Positions 60,201 through 64,000 of a stretch of DNA of 64,000 bases are shown one piece after another. The position numbers and the translations under genes are program-made. This DNA comes from Circinella minor (Eukaryota; Mucoromycota; Mucoromycetes; Mucorales; Lichtheimiaceae): positions 111,725-175,724 of the forward strand of contig JAEPRB010000066.1 in the NCBI GenBank assembly GCA_016758965.1, in the 5' to 3' direction. Position 1 is the first letter of the stretch, and each line of letters begins with the position of its first letter. The notes under the pieces were generated by a model. That model had not been told where the DNA came from and made no database searches. It saw nothing but the letters and a program-made list of their open reading frames with translations.

Positions 60201-60700
60201 TTATTGTGGAGCCAGTCAGTAAATGGAGCAGCTCTACCATTTCGACGTAAGTCCCCAGTACGTGTTCCTAAACGAGTGTTAAAATCTCCAAAGATAATTG
60301 TGTGATCATCAATAGATAAATTATTGATAGTGCTGATGTATTCATTGGTTGACATTGATGATGGAGGGAGATATACACCATGAAGTGTGTATATTCCTAT
60401 ATTGACAGATAGTATATACCTATTTAGATTAGGTAGAATTGGATGGACATGAAAAGGAAAGTTTGGATGCACAAGGATAGTGAGCCTGCCAAAACCTCGA
60501 TGTGCATTACCATGTATTATTGCATGATTATGAATTTGTTGCCAATTAGTGTTGAGTCTTTGCCCTTCTAGTAAGAAGGTTTCCGTAATTAAGATTATAT
60601 TAATATTATTATTTTCACACTGTTGAATAATTTCAACAGGAGTACGTTCAATGCCAGAAGCATTAAACATTGCTAAACGGATTGGTGTTGTATCTAACAT
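57298..60700 (-). pseudogene. LINE copy 2 ORF2: APE endonuclease plus reverse transcriptase
   Basis: Starts directly after the ORF1 stop codon (TAA then ATG with no spacer). Endonuclease motifs ILITETFLLEG, IIFGDFNTRLG, SIIDFFISRD and an intact LNSDHHLC; reverse transcriptase with APGSDHITGAM, VVPIFKKGPP, RVLQGSILSPILY and YADD at about 58541-58552; C-terminal knuckle CRCGFKKAKRDHYEFC. Lesions: TGA near 59298, a 1-base deletion plus TGA near 58950, TGA near 58758 and TGA near 58487. At each TGA an Arg (CGA) fits the context or the aligned position of copy 1. The endonuclease active site survives here, unlike in copy 1. Confidence 0.85.
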
Positions 60701-61983
60701 TTATTCATCTATATCAGATGAATCGTTGGTGTGTGCTACATCGTCAATGTTCTTTTGAAAAATTACAAATAAATCGGCGTCTGTTTGTTGATGAATCTTT
60801 TTAGTTGATGTTGGTGCTGGTTTTCTTTGTAAGAAGATATCCACATTATGTTGTGAGATATTGTGTGGGCCTTCTTGTGCTGCAAAATGGCGAAGGATGG
60901 CTAACCCTAGTGATGCTTTTGGAATATTGAGATACATACGCAACATTCGTTTTTGATAAATTTGGGTAGCTTGTTTCTTCTTTTCTGGCAGATCTAAATC
61001 TTGAAGTGTTGGATCATTGATGATGTCACTGCTAGTTGAATCGAAATTCCTAATTATTTTTAGATTTACTTTTTCCAGCAGTTCAATTAATTCAGGGGCA
61101 TATGAGGCATGAACTAATAACCCAATGATCCCTTTGCAAGGAAACTGAATATCTATGACTCTTGCTTGTTCAACTTTGAGAATGCGAAGCTTTTTACGCA
61201 CTTCACTATGCTTTGTGCGGTGGTTACTTTTGAGGTACACAAAACTATAACCAGTAGGGCCATTATGTTTCTGAAAGGATCGTTTGGCCCATGCAATTGC
61301 TTGGGCAGAAGGTTGGCTTATTGCTGTTGTTGCTTTGATGGTGCTTTTTTGTGCCCCTTTTTTGCTGCGGCTACAAAGCTAGCTGCTAATTTGGATAAAT
61401 TAGGCTTAGGAGCAGGGGCTGGTGTATAAGTATGAGCATATTGAGATGCTTGTGCTCCCCTTACATCTTCATCCATATGATCACCCAAGTCAGGTTGGTG
61501 CTGCAAAATGGGCTGATCTTGAGGTAGTGTTTGTTGATGATGATTTGCGAAGGCTAGTTGCTCCTTAAGATGATCAACCTCTTATTGAAGCTCTAAATTA
61601 GCTTTTTCAGCTGATGCTAATTGACCCTTAAGTTGTGCTATCATTTCTTCTTGCCGATCATAGAGAGCCTTGATTTGGTTATTTTGTCCCTGAACACGAG
61701 TTTGAATCTCGGCATCTTGTTGATCAATTCGTTTAGCTAATTTTTCAACTAATACTGTAAGTGCTGTAATTTCTGCTGATGGTGCTGTTGATTGTTGCTG
61801 ATGAATAGTAGGTGGTTCACTGCCTACCCCTATTACTGCTCTTTTAGGAAGAGTATTAGTTTTAGCAGCTGTTATAATAGTTGCATTACTAGCCTTTTGA
61901 TTCTTTTCTTTATTTGTTGGGTAAGGGGTAGTAGGTACACTACTCTTTGTACCCCTTTTAGAGCCATCAGCTGGCATAGTCAA
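60701..61983 (-). pseudogene. LINE copy 2 ORF1
   Basis: Begins TMPADGSKRGTKSSVPTT, with a coiled coil (VEKLAKRIDQQDAEIQTRVQ ... QLKGQLASAEKANLELQ) ending in TAA at about 61580, continuing in frame to a Gln run near 61320 where a frameshift occurs, then the RRM-like part (SFVYLKSNHRTKHSEVRKK, VIDIQFPCKGIIGLLVHASY) down to the stop at 60701. The order is the same as ORF1 of copy 1. The C-terminal tail (TNDSSDIDE) is the part that copy 1 lost to the LTR. Confidence 0.7.
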
Positions 61984-62527
61984 CTCCTGATCCTTAATTA
62001 AAAAAGATTTTTTAGGATTAGAGGTATTCCTATCTGGGTTTGATAGTGTGGAGACTCTCCCTTTTGTTGAGTTTGAGGAGGAGAAATTAGAAAATAAATT
62101 TTCTTGTGATCGTACGTGAGATTCAGGGGCTGACGGTTGTATGTATGAATAGGGGTGATTTTTGGTGATTTTTTAAAAATAAGAGAGAGTATAAATAGAT
62201 AGGGAGTTCGTAAAGAAAAAGAGGTTTTTTGTTCAAAAAAGTATAAAAGGACAGCGGTTCTATGCCCGCGACCTTCGACAAATTGACACGTGGTAGAGAT
62301 TCCCTTGTTGAAAAGTCTATCAAAATAAAAGAAAAGAAAAAGGTAAAAGTAAAAGTGAAAGAACTCGAAAAGATCCAGATTTATTAATTCGCAGCTAAAC
62401 CGCCCATATTTATATATACTTGAATGGTCACATGACCACCCAAGGATCAATTCTAATTCACAAATCACGTGAACCTTATCTTTGGTCTGACCAAATAAAA
62501 CTACCATACAACGTGTCAAAATGTCTC

Positions 62528-62601
62528 GATTTCTTGGTGTAGTTGGTTATCACGTCTGTCTAACACACAGACGGTCACCAGTTCGAGTCTGGTAGAAATC
62601 A
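62528..62601 (+). tRNA. tRNA-Val (anticodon AAC)
   Basis: Acceptor stem GATTTCT pairs with AGAAATC. The D arm contains the A box TGGTGTAGTTGG. The anticodon stem TCTGT/ACAGA closes the loop CTAACAC with anticodon AAC. The T arm ACCAG-TTCGAGT-CTGGT is perfect and forms the B box. Discriminator A at 62601, no CCA encoded, no intron. A T run (62626-62631) 25 bp downstream is a Pol III terminator. The gene lies immediately beside LINE copy 2 and remains structurally complete. Confidence 0.93.
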
Positions 62602-63042
62602 ATATGGTAACTTAAAAATAAGTTACTTTTTTATCTTTAGTTATTGTTGTAATATATTTTGGCTGTCGTAGTCAAAAATAACAGTTACTACATTCATTTT
62701 CCTTTCTGGATTATTTTTGTGTTACCTCTTTATAAAGACATTCGATTTTTATAATGCCACGTAGTTGTATCCATATCATCGTCACTTTACCATAGTATCC
62801 ATTTGAACACATATACATTCCATAGTCACGAACATATATTCAATCCACAATCACTCCACGTATATTATTATTATTAGCTTTTACATATATTTATCATTAT
62901 TCACAGTAGTTAGAAAAACATATAAATATCTATTCATAATTAAAACAATAAACATTATCTTCCAACTTCTATTTTATTCTTTTATTATCTTTTGTTCTAT
63001 TCTATTTTCTATTGGCTACGGTATTGATCTGCCAAAAATATT
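62602..63042. other. Possible LTR / 5' leader of the gag fragment
   Basis: About 440 AT-rich bases between the tRNA-Val gene and the gag start codon. TGTTGTAATATATTTTGG at about 62646 could be an LTR start, but no second copy is in the window, so the assignment is open. No gene. Confidence 0.35.
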
Positions 63043-63450
63043 ATGACAACTAGTAGCGACAGAAGGTTCATGAGTAACAGAAACACACCTAATTTTCAAG
63101 AATACCATACAAAAAACACTGACCTATTGAATTCTGATGAAGAAGAAGAAATTACCTTTGATTACCCACCTTTAATTAATCTTAATTCTGCAACTACAAA
63201 AATGCCTGATGAAGTTTTGGACCAAAATACAATTATTATGCAAGCTTTGGCTAAATTATTAAAATAAGAATCTGGGTCAAGTTTCCGTCCTCGTATACGT
63301 GAACCTGACACGTATCATGGTAGTCATAATTTGGATGCAGCTATTGGATGGATCCGTTCAGTAGAACGTTATCTCGAAATGGCGAATTTGGAAAAACATC
63401 AATAGGTTGACTATGCTGCTACTCTGTTTCGTGAACCAATGAAAGGGGTA
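63043..63450 (+). pseudogene. Ty3/gypsy-type gag fragment
   Basis: Reads MTTSSDRRFMSNRNTPNFQE, an acidic stretch (NSDEEEEITFDYP), then after TAA at 63265-63267 the gag core EPDTYHGSHNLDAAIGWIRS-VERYLEMANLEKH, a TAG near 63403 and VDYAATLFREP. The last segments are the characteristic N-terminal block of fungal LTR-retrotransposon gag (retrotrans_gag), where the second stop usually reads Trp. No protease, polymerase or integrase follows. A dead fragment of a fungal retrotransposon. Confidence 0.65.
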
Positions 63451-63635
63451 TCTATATGTGGTTCCTGTTGTGCAGTAGCGGGTCTGTATATTGAAGCGTA
63501 TGTTGTCGTAACAAAGAGCTTCGATATATAAAATTGATATGATTTATGTAAAGAAAATAGAATAAAGGCTATAAATAACTTAATAATTAGGCGCGGATAA
63601 CATGTCTAGGGCTGAAAAAAATTAAATTATTTGAA

Positions 63636-63674
63636 TTTTTTGATGTGGCTTCCGAAGGAAGCTACATCAAAAGA
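63636..63674. repeat. Hairpin of about 16 bp stem
   Basis: TTTTGATGTGGCTTCC pairs with GGAAGCTACATCAAAA around a 3-base loop, with one G-T mismatch. It may be a terminator-like or foldback structure; no gene ends here. Confidence 0.5.
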
Positions 63675-63786
63675 TTACTATGCTTTGTTGAAAAGAAAAT
63701 GAAAATAGTGGTTTTTTATTGTATAAAATGTGGTAAAAGAGATCTTTTTGTAATATTTTGCTTAATTTTATGTTGTTTCGATTAGT

Positions 63787-63900
63787 GTTCTTCACGGATC
63801 GGATCGGATCGGATAATAGGGCTATCCGCATCCGCATCCGCAAATGCGGATACGGATGCGGATGCGGATGCTGCGGATGCGGATCAGATAGCGGATAATA
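63787..63900. repeat. Inverted hexamer microsatellite (ATCCGC / GCGGAT)
   Basis: GATCG-GATCG repeats, then about three ATCCGC units, a short spacer, and about six GCGGAT units. The two arms are complementary, so the tract can fold back on itself. It is sharply GC-richer than the surrounding DNA. No coding frame was seen to the end of the window. Confidence 0.8.
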
Positions 63901-64000
63901 TCAAGTGAGTAACAAGATGTTAAAGAAGATGGTAAAGTTTTTTTATTTAATTGTAATTACGATTAAGATAGTAAATGCGTCTGTCACAATACAGTTATGC

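Larger units (their letters stand above)
56988..62507 (-). mobile_element. LINE copy 2, upstream of tRNA-Val
   Basis: 5.52 kb, same organisation and family as copy 1: 5' UTR at the right, ORF1, ORF2, then a 310-bp 3' UTR ending (minus strand) CTTTAATAAAAACACTTTTGAA. Flanked by 34-35 bp direct repeats that include the tRNA-Val 5' end. Similar full length to copy 1 supports these borders. Confidence 0.8.

Noticed and set aside
1..64000. CRISPR array, bacterial operons or phage genes
   Set aside because: No regularly spaced repeats or prokaryotic gene organisation; spliced eukaryotic genes throughout.

Overview
This window is nuclear DNA of an AT-rich, intron-rich early-diverging fungus. The best fit is Mucoromycota, probably a mucoralean. 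That placement is inferred from fungal housekeeping genes with short GT-AG introns (about 60-100 bp), a low GC content, and a transposon load of CACTA, LINE, Crypton and Ty3-like elements. The left third is ordinary gene space and the right two thirds (from about 23.7 kb) is a nested transposon graveyard.

Gene space (1-23.4 kb), in order: 3' part of an importin-13 type karyopherin (+), an intronless LRR ectodomain multi-pass membrane protein (-), the mismatch-repair endonuclease PMS1 in 13 exons (-), a PIC2-like mitochondrial phosphate carrier (+), the Yae1-partner LTO1 (+), an NPC2/ML-domain secreted lipid-binding protein (-), the RNA polymerase I largest subunit RPA190 in 10 exons (-), and a DUF155/RMD1-family membrane protein (+). 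All eight read through their splice sites in frame with no lesions. PMS1 has an ACGCGT (MluI cell-cycle) box 58 bp upstream of its start codon.

Transposon space (23.7-64 kb): remains of at least four related Tnp2-type (CACTA/EnSpm) transposons. Element 3 (45,955-55,438) has CACTA terminal inverted repeats, a 3-bp AAG target duplication, and subterminal copies of a 10-mer. It encodes a transposase followed on the same strand by a second, apparently intact four-exon gene for a coiled-coil protein with a Ser/Asp-rich, basic tail. Element 1 (26,953-38,994) has different ends (CACCATGG) and a 9-bp tandem subterminal motif, and its transposase and accessory genes are divergent. Element 2 (about 39-43.2 kb) is a decayed relative of element 3. 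Two C-terminal transposase relics lie at 24.3-26.9 kb.

These elements are stacked. A 5.7-kb LINE (13-bp target duplication) sits in an intron of the element 1 transposase, and a solo LTR sits inside that LINE. A solo LTR of a second family sits in another intron of the same transposase. In element 3 a solo LTR splits the transposase ORF, and a 3.45-kb Crypton (tyrosine recombinase plus GCR1-like domain) sits inside that LTR. A second full-length LINE (56,988-62,507) lies against a tRNA-Val(AAC) gene and is flanked by 34-35 bp direct repeats that include the first 14 bases of the tRNA. A Ty3/gypsy gag fragment and a palindromic GCGGAT microsatellite close the window. Most nonsense codons in the transposon genes can be explained by C-to-T or G-to-A transitions.

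The least familiar system here is the two-gene CACTA family with its conserved coiled-coil accessory protein, a possible functional counterpart of plant TNPA. Exon borders were read by eye from splice consensus and reading-frame continuity.
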